The notes beneath the pieces were generated by a model. It searched no databases, had not been told where the DNA came from, and was given only the letters and a program-made list of their open reading frames with translations. DNA of 38,466 nt from Hyphomicrobiales bacterium (GTDB lineage: Bacteria > Pseudomonadota > Alphaproteobacteria > Rhizobiales > Rhizobiaceae), in the NCBI GenBank assembly GCA_900468625.1, contig UBUL01000052.1, positions 1 to 38,466 of the forward strand, given 5' to 3'. A program made the translations under genes and the position numbers. Below, piece by piece: positions 1 to 7,263 of the stretch. The first letter of the stretch is position 1. Each line of letters begins with the position of its first letter.

Positions 1-76
1 TGGCCTCAGGGATGGCCTCGGGGATGGCCTCGGGGATGGCCTCAGGGCTGGCCTCGGGGATGGCCTCAGGGATGGC
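1..76 (+). repeat. 12-bp in-frame tandem repeat
   Basis: Six full copies and one partial copy (last four bases) of TGGCCTCRGGGM are seen, starting at 1, 13, 25, 37, 49, 61 and 73. Copies differ only at base 8 (A or G) and base 12 (A or C). The array may extend left of the window. In the frame of the DUF6745 gene each unit encodes G-L-R/G-D/A, so the repeat is coding and length changes by whole units would keep the frame. Confidence 0.95.
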
Positions 77-787
77 AAAATTGATCCGTCGATAGGCCAA
101 ACCTGGTGGTGGGGCCAGATGGATAGCTATTGGCTGGCCTATTACCGCTTTGGTACAGATCTGGGTGTCAAGCAGAAACCAGATCTTCTCCGTCGTCTCG
201 ATATCATGGAGCGTATCGCCGGTTCTTGCGGATTTTGGTATCCGCGCGATGGAATCTGCATTGTCTCAGATCGCTTTGCCGCAACCCATTGGGATGAGGC
301 GCGCAACGCAGTCGGCATGCCCACCAGACTGCATTGTGAAGACAAGCCCGCGATATCATTCCGCGATGGCTGGGGTGTCTATTATTGGCATGGGTACCGC
401 ATCCCAGTCAGTCATGAATGGATCATCACCGAAAAATCTCGATTGACGCCAGATACCATTGATGCGGAGCCGAATGCTGAATTGCGGCGCATCATGCTCG
501 AAATCGAAGTAGACGGGAAAACCGGCTTCGAACGATACATCGAAGCCCGAGGCGCAAAAGTGATTTCAGAAGATGTTAGCCACGGTCGGCCGCGCCGATT
601 GCTGGAAGTCAACATCAAGGGTGATCGCCGTCGAGTTCTGGATGTCCTGAACGGTTCCCTAGAGCCGGATGGCTCGCGCCGCCGCTTTTTCATTGGGGCG
701 ATGCCTGGGGCGAATACTCCGCACGATGCAGTGGCTATGTCCTACGGCATCAATCCCAGCGTCTACAGCGAAGGCGTTCGCACCTAA
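2..787 (+). CDS. DUF6745-family protein, 5' end outside the window
   Basis: The frame is open from the first bases of the window, so the true start lies upstream and at least 38 residues precede the first ATG at 119. The visible N-terminal part is a run of GLRD/GLGD tetrapeptides encoded by the 12-bp repeat at 1-76, then a tryptophan-rich stretch (QTWWWGQ) and a globular part. The motif around residues HCEDKPAISFRDGWGVYYWH (about 315-395), the following RIMLEI segment, and the C-terminal NGSLEPDGSRRRFF and DAVAMSYG segments match what I know of DUF6745 proteins, which often carry DSV/GLG-like tandem repeats ahead of the domain. Their function is not established. The family is best known to me from actinobacteria and cyanobacteria, so its place here in a rhizobial mobile region suggests transfer (inference). 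It ends 72 bp before the TnpB remnant, which is on the other strand. Confidence 0.75.
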   Translation, partial: GLRDGLGDGLGDGLRAGLGDGLRDGKIDPSIGQTWWWGQMDSYWLAYYRFGTDLGVKQKPDLLRRLDIMERIAGSCGFWYPRDGICIVSDRFAATHWDEARNAVGMPTRLHCEDKPAISFRDGWGVYYWHGYRIPVSHEWIITEKSRLTPDTIDAEPNAELRRIMLEIEVDGKTGFERYIEARGAKVISEDVSHGRPRRLLEVNIKGDRRRVLDVLNGSLEPDGSRRRFFIGAMPGANTPHDAVAMSYGINPSVYSEGVRT

Positions 788-990
788 CCTTCTATTTCAA
801 CAGGAGTGAGCCGTTTTAACATCTTCCGCCGGCTGTAGTTGGCAGATTTCCAAGAGGACTAGGCAACTTGAATAGTATGCGCTTCATCACCTGCCCAACG
901 GCTAGGTTCCACGCCCGGAGTGTTCCCCCGGTGAAGGATGTTACATGCCGCATTTCTGTCGGCGTTGTCTCTATGCCCGCAACTCGCACA
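788..990 (-). ncRNA. possible TnpB omega RNA and element right end
   Basis: TnpB elements of the IS200/IS605 type usually make a guide (omega) RNA that overlaps the 3' end of tnpB and runs to the right end of the element. The tnpB remnant ends at 859 on the minus strand, and only 71 bp separate it from the DUF6745 stop. Read on the minus strand, a short inverted repeat (AGCCG ... CGGCT) lies in this gap, around 811-836. I cannot fix the exact element end or the guide boundary. This entry is inference from family architecture, not a recognised sequence match. Confidence 0.25.
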
Positions 991-1815
991 CACAAAGGAC
1001 GCTTGGCTTTTGCGGCTTTGTCTGTCGATTGTCCCGCAGGACGCGCAGGTTTGAGAAGTATAAGCGGGGTCAACCTTTATAAGGCGCGCTGCCTTGTAGA
1101 GAAGTTGTCTTTCGATCTGGTGCCATCCCACATTAAGGATGGCACGATTGAGGCCGGCCTTTTGTTGAACATTACGACCTGGGAACTCAAGCGTTCCCTT
1201 TGCTGTAGCTGTCATGTTCTTCGTACGCAGACGCTCTATGACCACGGTTCCAAAGCGGCGCGTAATATCGGTTGTGGCGCAATGCGCCCAATGCTTACGA
1301 ATGCGTGCTTGCTTTGCGCGCAGCCTGGCAACGCGACGAAGGGCAATCGTGTGACGCTTCGAACCGCGTTTTCGGCGGGTGGCAATGCGTTGCGCCCTAC
1401 GGGCTTGGCGGTCAAGCGCGTCAAGCTGCGTCGGGAGTACATAACTGCTACCATCAGAGAGCATCAAAGGCACCGCGACGCCGCGATCGATACCGACAAT
1501 ACCACTCGGATCAGCGATATCCCTGTCGATCAAACAGCCAATGGAGATTTGCCAACCGAGCGCCGTCTGAACAACAGTTGCCTCGCGGATGTCTCCTTCA
1601 ATTGGGTATGTGAGGCGCAGTTTGATCCAACCGATCTTAGGAAGCCGAACGCGCGCCCATTTACGATTGATTGCTTCAATATGCACTTCGCGGCCTACAA
1701 AGCCAAAGGCTTCATGGACGCCTTTGCGCTTGTATTGCGGGAAGCCACCAAGTCCCTTCCATGCGCGGCGGTACGCTTCATCAAGCGCTTTCAAGGTGCG
1801 CTGTTGGCATGTTTG
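859..1815 (-). pseudogene. tnpB: TnpB (IS605 OrfB) C-terminal part, split by ISL3 transposon
   Basis: This is the RuvC-like and zinc-ribbon part of an RNA-guided TnpB nuclease. In the rejoined protein the catalytic acidic residues are D186 (GIDRGV), E270 (VVIERL) and D361 (DNADRNAACN). A zinc ribbon of two CASCG motifs lies between the last two. The reading frame runs unbroken upstream through TCQQRTLKALDEA to the 8-bp sequence CATGTTTG at 1808-1815, where the ISL3 element begins. The N-terminal part is at 4658-4893 on the same strand. Joining 4893-4658 to 1807-859 gives 1185 bases, exactly 395 codons including the stop, the usual TnpB length. The intact catalytic core suggests the break is recent. 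A TTG at 1794 could in principle start a 311-residue product lacking the N-terminal domain, which is unlikely to be active. Confidence 0.92.
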
Positions 1816-1840
1816 GGCTATCCGACTTTCAGGGTTGGAA
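1808..1840 (+). repeat. left target duplication and left inverted end of ISL3 transposon
   Basis: CATGTTTG at 1808-1815 is the left copy of the 8-bp target duplication. The element starts at 1816 with GGCTATCCGACTTTCAGGG and runs only 27 bp before the transposase stop at 1843. Confidence 0.85.
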
Positions 1841-1842
1841 CC

Positions 1843-3165
1843 TCAGTCGAACGCACCTGCTCTCAAATCGATCTCAAAGGTTGACAGGCTGATCCCATGA
1901 CCAACCATCGTGTTCATAATCTTATCGTAGTCTGGGTCGTTCAGCCTGATGCTGAAGTCGTAGATGTCGATCAGGCGCTTGGTGCCGTACTTCAGCAGCG
2001 CCTTGGCTCTCAGGGTCTGAAGGTCGTAACCTCGGCCGCCGCGGCTGATCTCGTCGAGCAGGTTGTTCGTCGCCTCGACGTAGGCGTTCGTGTACTTGTG
2101 ATCGAAGTAGTTGAAGATCAGCCGTCGCCAGCGCTTCTCGCGCATGTAGGACAGCACCTTCCGGAACGGATGCTCCAGCTCCTTCGGGAGCAGTTCTCGC
2201 CAGCTATCGTAGGCCTTCTCCGCTTCGGATCGGGTCTCGCACTGGTAGATGTCGTAGAACCATTCCTTGAACAGCACCGCCTGTTCGATCGCCGGGTGGC
2301 GCTTGAACAAGGTCTTCAGTCGGAACTCGTCGCCTATGCCAAGTCGCTCGGGACGCGCCCGAAGCAGGCCGATCTGGTTCTTGAGCTTGATGCGCTCCTC
2401 GTTGTCGACCTTGGACTGGATGCTCTTGCGGACCTCCGAGACGGCGAAGTCGGCGTACCGGAGGACGTGGAACTTGTCGATGACGACAGTCGCGCCTTTG
2501 AAGTACGTCTCGTTCAACGTCTTATAGGGCCAGTGCATGTCCTGCGTGATCACCTCGACCTTCATCCGGTCGCTGTGCTCCCATTGCCGGAAATACTCCT
2601 CAAGGTTCGTCTGCTTTCGAGAGATGAGAATGTCGAGCAACACCCTCTTCTCAACGTCGCCGATGACGAAGCGAGGGTGACCGCCAAGCACCTTCTCGTC
2701 CATACCCAGAACGCGCGGCAGCTCAAAGCTGTAGTGGCTCAGTCGCCGCGCGGCCTCCTCTTTGAACACGCGGCGGACAAGGCTTTCCTTAACGCCGTTG
2801 ATCTCTCCGCCCATCGAGAACTTCATGGCGATGCCATCCTCAGCCAGTTGGTGCAGGAAGCGTCTCGTCATCCGTCGCTTCTCATCGATGTGATGAAGGT
2901 GTTCGAGGAGGATCGTCCCGCAGTTACGGCATCGGTACCGCTGGCGCGTGATGCGCAGGTAGGTTTCTTGGCGCTGGATAGGGTGGTCTCGGAAGTGAAC
3001 GACGCGCTTGCCGTGCTTCACGCGATCCGGAGCGTCACAGTTGCACCGCTCGATGATCGGGTTCGTGATGATGGTGTCGACGTACAGCTTCCCGTCCAGC
3101 TCTTCGGTCTCCATGGCCATGTAGCCATCCAGCCGCAGCAGATCAAACCCAACAATGCCCCGCAT
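1843..3165 (-). CDS. ISL3-family DDE transposase
   Basis: A 440-residue transposase. It has an N-terminal zinc-finger region (CNC at residues 41-43 and CRNC at 79-82), then a DDE catalytic domain with likely acidic residues D156 (GMDEK), D230 (VIDKFHV) and E364 (NAYVEATNN). The motif DKFHVLRYA and the segment after E364 are typical of ISL3 transposases. The length is normal for the family and the frame is intact, so the protein may be functional. ATG at 3165 is preceded by a G-rich Shine-Dalgarno-like stretch. The stop lies just inside the left inverted end. The start is divergent from the cargo gene at 3237. Confidence 0.93.
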   Translation of the reverse strand: MRGIVGFDLLRLDGYMAMETEELDGKLYVDTIITNPIIERCNCDAPDRVKHGKRVVHFRDHPIQRQETYLRITRQRYRCRNCGTILLEHLHHIDEKRRMTRRFLHQLAEDGIAMKFSMGGEINGVKESLVRRVFKEEAARRLSHYSFELPRVLGMDEKVLGGHPRFVIGDVEKRVLLDILISRKQTNLEEYFRQWEHSDRMKVEVITQDMHWPYKTLNETYFKGATVVIDKFHVLRYADFAVSEVRKSIQSKVDNEERIKLKNQIGLLRARPERLGIGDEFRLKTLFKRHPAIEQAVLFKEWFYDIYQCETRSEAEKAYDSWRELLPKELEHPFRKVLSYMREKRWRRLIFNYFDHKYTNAYVEATNNLLDEISRGGRGYDLQTLRAKALLKYGTKRLIDIYDFSIRLNDPDYDKIMNTMVGHGISLSTFEIDLRAGAFD

Positions 3166-3178
3166 TCACCGTTCCCCC

Positions 3179-3219
3179 AGAAGTCGCGGGAACATGAGCC
3201 CGTCAATTCCCCCTGTCAA
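3179..3219 (-). promoter_or_regulatory. candidate promoter for ISL3 transposase
   Basis: On the minus strand a perfect TTGACA box is followed after 17 bases by CATGTT, which matches the -10 consensus at only three of six positions. It lies in the short divergent gap upstream of the transposase. Weak candidate. Confidence 0.3.
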
Positions 3220-3236
3220 ATCCGGGAGTTAGCCGC

Positions 3237-4034
3237 ATGAAAATCGAATCCAGTTCAGAAATCGTTAAAAAGGCGATCGAGGAATACAATCCGACGCACA
3301 TCGTCTCGATGGTATCGGGTGGCAAGGACAGCGCGGCTTCCGACCAGGTGGCCCGCGAGCTTGGCCTAAAAATCGACTTTGTCATCCACGGCAACACACG
3401 TTGCGGCATCCCGGAGACGACAGAGTTCGTCCGTGATGTCTATGGCCGCAAGGGCGAGTACGTCGAGGCCGACGCCGGAACCGCCTACGAAGACTACGTT
3501 CTACGCAAGGGCTTCTTCGGAAAGGGTGTGGACGCTCACGGGTTCGCATACCGGGTTCTGAAGGCGACACCATTCCGTAAGGCGGTATCTCGCGAGATCA
3601 GGCACGGGAAGCGCGGCGTCCGCGTCCTTCTCCTCAATGGCGCACGCAAGGACGAGAGCGAAAACCGCAAGAAGAACCTGAAGCTCTATCGTCAGGACCC
3701 TGCGTCCAAAGGCAACATCTGGGTGAACATCATCCATGATTGGACGCAGGAGGACCGCGACGAGTATCTGGAGCGATGCCAGACACCGATCAACCCGGTG
3801 GCCGTTCAGCTTTGCCGCTCGGGCGAATGCATGTGTGGCACGATGCAGAGCGACGAGGAGCGAAAAGAGGCTGCCGTCATCTACCCGAAGTGGCACGAGT
3901 GGCTGACCGACCTGGAGAAGGAGGCCTTGAGGCTGCACGGGTTCGGCTGGGGCCAACCCGCTCCTAAGCCAAGCAAGGGCCAAGGCGACCTCTTCGCTCC
4001 GATGTGCAAGGACTGCATGCGGAGGGGCGCATAA
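3237..4034 (+). CDS. PAPS reductase / adenylyl-transferase-like protein (ISL3 cargo)
   Basis: A 265-residue protein of the phosphoadenosine phosphosulfate reductase superfamily. The N-terminus holds the PP-loop SGGKDS at residues 27-32 (MVSGGKDSAASDQVA), which binds a nucleotide phosphate in this family. Cysteines at 181, 193, 198 and 200 (CRSGECMC) and a C-terminal C-x2-C (MCKDCMRRG) could hold a metal or Fe-S cluster, as in DndC-like members. Proteins of this kind are common in phages and in DNA-modification or defence loci, but the substrate here is unknown; nothing nearby points to cysteine biosynthesis. GGGAG about 8 bases upstream supports the ATG at 3237. The stop overlaps the next start (TAATG). 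It sits wholly inside the ISL3 transposon, so it moves as cargo. Confidence 0.8.
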   Translation: MKIESSSEIVKKAIEEYNPTHIVSMVSGGKDSAASDQVARELGLKIDFVIHGNTRCGIPETTEFVRDVYGRKGEYVEADAGTAYEDYVLRKGFFGKGVDAHGFAYRVLKATPFRKAVSREIRHGKRGVRVLLLNGARKDESENRKKNLKLYRQDPASKGNIWVNIIHDWTQEDRDEYLERCQTPINPVAVQLCRSGECMCGTMQSDEERKEAAVIYPKWHEWLTDLEKEALRLHGFGWGQPAPKPSKGQGDLFAPMCKDCMRRGA

Positions 4035-4366
4035 TGACCGAAAAGACCGTCCCCTCCTTCAACGTCGAAATCCACATGGCCGGCGATATCAACGCGGCAG
4101 CTCTCATCATCCAACGCTACGCCGCAGAGACTGGGCTGTGCGTGACGCTTCAGCCCCAGTCGTTCATCTACACCGGAGGCCGCGAAGAAGGCTTTCGCGT
4201 CGGGTTCATCAACTACGCGCGGTTCCCAAAGGAGCCGGGCGACATAGTTGCCCGCGCCCGCGACCTTGCCAGCGTGCTGTGCCAGGCACTCGGTCAGCAT
4301 TCCTACAGCATCGTAACGCCTGTTGAGACGACTTGGGTCTCGCACCGCCCGGAGGATCGTCAATGA
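4034..4366 (+). CDS. hypothetical protein, ISL3 cargo
   Basis: A 110-residue protein I do not recognise. It starts MTEKTVPSFNVEIHMAG and its start codon shares a base with the stop of the PAPS-reductase-like gene, which suggests translational coupling. The segment ALIIQRYAAETGLCVTLQPQ looks like a helix followed by a strand, and there are no membrane segments or signal peptide. Its tight linkage suggests a role with the PAPS-reductase-like protein (inference). Confidence 0.65.
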   Translation: MTEKTVPSFNVEIHMAGDINAAALIIQRYAAETGLCVTLQPQSFIYTGGREEGFRVGFINYARFPKEPGDIVARARDLASVLCQALGQHSYSIVTPVETTWVSHRPEDRQ

Positions 4367-4584
4367 GCAAGCCCCACGACAGACCAGCAACGAGCCCCGG
4401 CGGAATGGATTGCCAAGAATGTGGTGTGATCTTCGTCGGAGAAGAATGGCACCATCTTTGTGCAGTCTGCGAGAAAGCTAAAGCCGAAGAGGAGCGTCAT
4501 AGCCCGCCAGGCCGATCCGCTCCGAGTATTGGATCACTACACGGATCGGCCTGGCTACCGAAGGAGCAAGGGAGTGACCAATGA
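4363..4584 (+). CDS. small putative zinc-ribbon protein, ISL3 cargo
   Basis: A 73-residue protein starting at the ATGA overlap with the previous gene (ATG 4363, upstream stop 4364-4366). The segment from residue 16 has C-x2-C (DCQECG), then HHLC and C-x2-C (CAVC), a spacing that could bind one zinc ion. The C-terminal half is rich in serine, proline and glycine and probably disordered. No function can be assigned. Confidence 0.6.
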   Translation: MSKPHDRPATSPGGMDCQECGVIFVGEEWHHLCAVCEKAKAEEERHSPPGRSAPSIGSLHGSAWLPKEQGSDQ

Positions 4585-4682
4585 CCGTATCAACCTCGGA
4601 AGACGAAAGCAGGAGGGGACCCCCGAATGTCAGATCAACCTCAGAAATCGCAAAGCCCATGTTTGCGGACATTCTCGGATGA
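4581..4682 (+). other. small ORF that runs out through the right transposon end
   Basis: An ATG at 4581 overlaps the previous stop (ATGA) and opens a 33-codon frame. The frame crosses the right inverted end (4657) and ends in the broken tnpB at 4682. The overlap pattern suggests the start of a fourth cargo gene cut off at the element end. It may equally be chance. Confidence 0.35.
4633..4665 (-). repeat. right inverted end and right target duplication of ISL3 transposon
   Basis: Read inward on the minus strand the end is GGCTTTGCGATTTCTGAGG, which aligns with the left end from its first base. The right 8-bp copy CATGTTTG is at 4658-4665. Together with the tnpB frame this fixes the right boundary at 4657. 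Confidence 0.85.
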
Positions 4683-4893
4683 AATCCACTTCAGCACGAA
4701 GCTTAGTCAGTTCGCGCGCCTGAGTAATGTAGTTGAGATTATTACCGGTCACGGCCTGATAGCGTTGCCAGTGATTTTGACGCTGTTCAAGCGCCAAATT
4801 CCAAACAAGGCGGCACACACCAGCATAATGACGGAACAGAGTTTCCTGTTCTTCAGTCGGGGCGAGTCTGAAAGTGAAGCCGCGAAAAATCAT
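4658..4893 (-). pseudogene. tnpB: TnpB (IS605 OrfB) N-terminal part
   Basis: It encodes the typical TnpB N-terminus: MIFRGFTFRLAPTEEQ, then HYAGVCRLVWNLALEQR and a helix-rich stretch ending VDFIRECPQT. The frame leaves TnpB at the ISL3 right end (4658) and continues only nine codons into the transposon. The rest of the gene is at 859-1807. ATG at 4893 is the expected family start. No tnpA (Y1 transposase) is nearby, so this was a tnpB-only element. It lies 92 bp upstream of the divergent ERF gene. Confidence 0.92.
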
Positions 4894-4985
4894 ATTAATT
4901 TACGTAGCAGACAAATGGTTTGGCTGCAAGAAATGCGCCTCCGCGCTGCCCTGGCAGGTGCGGTTTCCAGCGCTTGGAGATTCTA

Positions 4986-5870
4986 ATGGCGACGATCATC
5001 GACCAGCCAGGAACGGAGCAAGCAATTGGCGGCCTTTCCCTAGGAATAGTAGCGGAGGCCAAGAAAGCCATGGAGGCGAAAAAGATGGCAAATGCATTGG
5101 AAATCCAAGTCTCGGCAGATCGTACGCCAGTCGCAACGGCGGCGCTGACGCCCATGGAGATGCTTGACCGCGCTCTGTCGCAAAACGCTCCTGTTGAGAC
5201 TCTTTCGAAGCTCATGGACTTGCAGGAACGGTGGGAGCGCAATCAGGCGCGGAAAGCCTTCGAAGATGCAATGGCGAATGCCAAGGCCGATATTCCCGAG
5301 ATCAAAAAGGCCCGCAAGGTCGATTTCACATCATCCAAAGGCCGTACCAATTACCAATACGAGGATCTTGCCACGATTATGAGCGTCGTCGCACCGATCC
5401 TGTCGAAATACGGACTGTCCGTGCGGTATCGCACCACGGCCGAGCCAAACCAGCCGATTGTAGTCACCTGCATCGTTTCACACCGTATGGGCCATAGCGA
5501 GGAAAACACCCTCATGGCTGCCCGAGACGACAGCGGCAATAAGAATAGCATCCAGGCTATCGGTTCTACCGTGACCTATTTGCAGCGCTATACGCTTAAG
5601 GCGGCACTCGGTTTGGCGGCTGCGGCGGATGACGACGGCGGTAAAGCTGACGAAACCGAAGATCAAGCCAAGAAGATCACCGAAGCTCAAGCCTCTGTCA
5701 TCCGCGAACTGATCGAAAAAGGCGAAGTCGATCCTGATGTGTTCTGCAAGCGCTGGCAAATTGAGGCCGTCACCGACATTCCGCTGAAGCAGTTCAATGA
5801 GGTTGTCGGCTCTTTGCGCCAGCGTGTCGCCTATATCGAGAACCAGCGTAAACAGGGGAGCGCAGCATGA
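4986..5870 (+). CDS. ERF-family single-strand annealing protein
   Basis: A 294-residue phage-type recombinase that anneals single-stranded DNA, partner of the exonuclease encoded next. The ERF domain lies at about residues 70-220, with the signatures KKARKVDFTSSKGRTNYQYE, DLATIMSVVAPILSKYGLSV and STVTYLQRYTLKAALGLAA. The C-terminal part is acidic and then helical. The start at 4986 is preceded by GGAG at 4975-4978; an in-frame upstream ATG at 4920 would add residues not expected in the family. The stop overlaps the next start by ATGA. It heads a long tightly packed plus-strand gene string that ends with the integrase. Confidence 0.9.
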   Translation: MATIIDQPGTEQAIGGLSLGIVAEAKKAMEAKKMANALEIQVSADRTPVATAALTPMEMLDRALSQNAPVETLSKLMDLQERWERNQARKAFEDAMANAKADIPEIKKARKVDFTSSKGRTNYQYEDLATIMSVVAPILSKYGLSVRYRTTAEPNQPIVVTCIVSHRMGHSEENTLMAARDDSGNKNSIQAIGSTVTYLQRYTLKAALGLAAAADDDGGKADETEDQAKKITEAQASVIRELIEKGEVDPDVFCKRWQIEAVTDIPLKQFNEVVGSLRQRVAYIENQRKQGSAA

Positions 5871-6481
5871 CTCTACAGATCATTGATTGTGATCAAAATT
5901 CCCCTGAGTGGTTCGCAGCTCGCCTCGGCATACCGACCGCAAGCAAGTTCGCCACCGTTATGGCAAAGGGCGAAGGAAAGACCCGCAGCGAGTATATGCG
6001 GAAATTGGCCGGCGAAATCCTTACCGAGGAACCAGCTGAATCCTTCAGCAGCGCCCACACCGAACGCGGCCATGAGATGGAGGATGTCGCCCGTGGGGAA
6101 TATGCCTTCATCACCGGCAATGAACCGCAGCTTGTGGGCTTTATTCGTAATGGCAACAAAGGCGCAAGCCCTGACAGTCTGATCGGTTCCAATGGCGGCT
6201 TGGAGATCAAGACGGCTCTCCCTCATATCCAGATCGACCGCTTGGAGCGCAATCGAATTCCTCCCGAGCATGTAGCTCAGGTTCAAGGGAACATCTGGGT
6301 ATCAGAGCGTGAATGGTGGGATTTTTGCTCTTACTGGCCAAAGCTCCCCATGCTTACCGTCCGCGTGCCGCGCGACGAAACCTACATCAAAACCATGGCT
6401 GATGAGATCGACCGGTTCAACGACGAGCTGGCTGAACTTGTAGAGCGTATCCGTCGCTATGGTCAAAAGGAGGCCGCATGA
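5867..6481 (+). CDS. YqaJ/lambda-exonuclease family recombination nuclease
   Basis: A 204-residue PD-(D/E)XK nuclease that makes the single-stranded DNA used by the ERF annealing protein. Visible catalytic parts are GHEMED, the SPD motif (KGASPDSLIG), EIK (GGLEIKTAL) and the conserved glutamine helix EHVAQVQGNIWV. Length is typical for YqaJ-type phage exonucleases. It starts by ATGA overlap with the ERF gene and ends by ATGA overlap with NinB. Confidence 0.92.
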   Translation: MTLQIIDCDQNSPEWFAARLGIPTASKFATVMAKGEGKTRSEYMRKLAGEILTEEPAESFSSAHTERGHEMEDVARGEYAFITGNEPQLVGFIRNGNKGASPDSLIGSNGGLEIKTALPHIQIDRLERNRIPPEHVAQVQGNIWVSEREWWDFCSYWPKLPMLTVRVPRDETYIKTMADEIDRFNDELAELVERIRRYGQKEAA

Positions 6482-7263
6482 CTACGCGCGCCACTGTCAC
6501 CATCAATTCTACTGCCGACCGAGACCAGATTTCCCGCTGGGCGCAAAAGGTGGAACTCGGAACTATTGTCGAGTTTCGCAAGAAAACCCGCTCTCACGAA
6601 CAGAACGCCAAGCTTCACGCCATGCTTAGCGAAGTTGCTGATCAGGTCATCTGGTATGGCAGCAAGCTAAAGGTTGAGGACTGGAAAAATATGTTCTCCG
6701 CTTCGATGCGGAAAGCGCAGGTCGTGCCCGGTATCGACCCCGGCACAGTTGTGCCGCTCGGCATTCATACCTCAACCATGACCGTAGACGAGATGAGCAA
6801 CATGATCGAGGCAATCTATGCCTTCGGAGCCGAACACGGCGTCGTCTTCAAGGAACCCAAAGAACAATCCAATTCCGGCCCGACGCCATCCGGGCCGGAT
6901 ACAGCGGACAGCGGTGCCCTTTCCGCTTCCGCAGCGTCCGACGATGCGCCCTCCTCTCCGTCGTCGGACGCTCCCCTTTCTGATTTCGCTCTTCGCAAGC
7001 ATCTGATGGAATTCGCGTTGAAGGCATTCACCACCCTCGCAGACCGCGATCTAGATGACGCCACCAAGTCCGACATCATCGAAGAAATGACTGCCAGCTA
7101 TAAAGCCGACGTCATCCATAAGTCGCAATGGGCCAAGTTGTCTTCCGTCACGATTGCCTTCAAGGCGGTATTCGCCGGCAAGCGGACAATTGACGAAGCT
7201 CGCAGTTATGTCGCCTTGGATGTGCTGGATTGCACCTTGGCAGAGCTTGGGGGTGCAGAGTGA
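6478..7263 (+). CDS. ninB: NinB/Orf-family recombination mediator
   Basis: A 261-residue protein. Its N-terminal 120 residues match the NinB (lambda Orf) family, which acts in phage recombination at single-strand/SSB interfaces: FRKKTRSHEQNAKLHAML, the DWKNMFSASM segment and VVPLGIHTSTMTVDEMSNMIE. A linker rich in Ser, Pro and Asp at about 135-170 leads to a helical C-terminal extension not present in lambda Orf. It follows the exonuclease by ATGA overlap, which fits an annealing protein-exonuclease-mediator set. Confidence 0.88.
   Translation: MTTRATVTINSTADRDQISRWAQKVELGTIVEFRKKTRSHEQNAKLHAMLSEVADQVIWYGSKLKVEDWKNMFSASMRKAQVVPGIDPGTVVPLGIHTSTMTVDEMSNMIEAIYAFGAEHGVVFKEPKEQSNSGPTPSGPDTADSGALSASAASDDAPSSPSSDAPLSDFALRKHLMEFALKAFTTLADRDLDDATKSDIIEEMTASYKADVIHKSQWAKLSSVTIAFKAVFAGKRTIDEARSYVALDVLDCTLAELGGAE

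Larger units (their letters stand above)
1816..4657. mobile_element. ISL3-family transposon with passenger genes
   Basis: The element is defined by four things seen directly. An 8-bp direct repeat, CATGTTTG, flanks it (1808-1815 and 4658-4665). Imperfect inverted ends both start GGCT and match at about 16 of the first 24 positions. An ISL3-type transposase is inside. Excising the element with one repeat copy restores tnpB in frame. ISL3 elements are known to make 8-bp target duplications and to have ends starting with GG. The transposase occupies 1843-3165 on the minus strand. The other half (3237-4657) carries plus-strand cargo: a PAPS-reductase-like gene and two or three small ORFs linked by TAATG/ATGA overlaps. 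Simple ISL3 elements are about 1.3-1.6 kb, so this 2842-bp unit is a cargo-bearing form. Divergent transcription starts from the 71-bp gap at 3166-3236. Confidence 0.9.

Noticed and set aside
1..76. CRISPR array or regulatory iterons
   Set aside because: Units are 12 bp with no spacers and lie in an open coding frame, so a coding tandem repeat explains them.
868..1884. Plus-strand ORF of 338 codons
   Set aside because: Antisense to the TnpB fragment, which has RuvC and zinc-ribbon motifs; it also crosses the transposon boundary.
3166..3236. A second, internal ISL3 end that would exclude the cargo
   Set aside because: The minus strand at 3234 begins GGCTAA, but beyond the first five bases it does not align well with either outer end, and the target duplication lies at the outer ends.
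1897..3240. Long plus-strand ORF of 447 codons
   Set aside because: It is antisense to the ISL3 transposase, whose zinc finger and DDE motifs are clear; the plus-strand translation shows no domain and is a GC-bias shadow.
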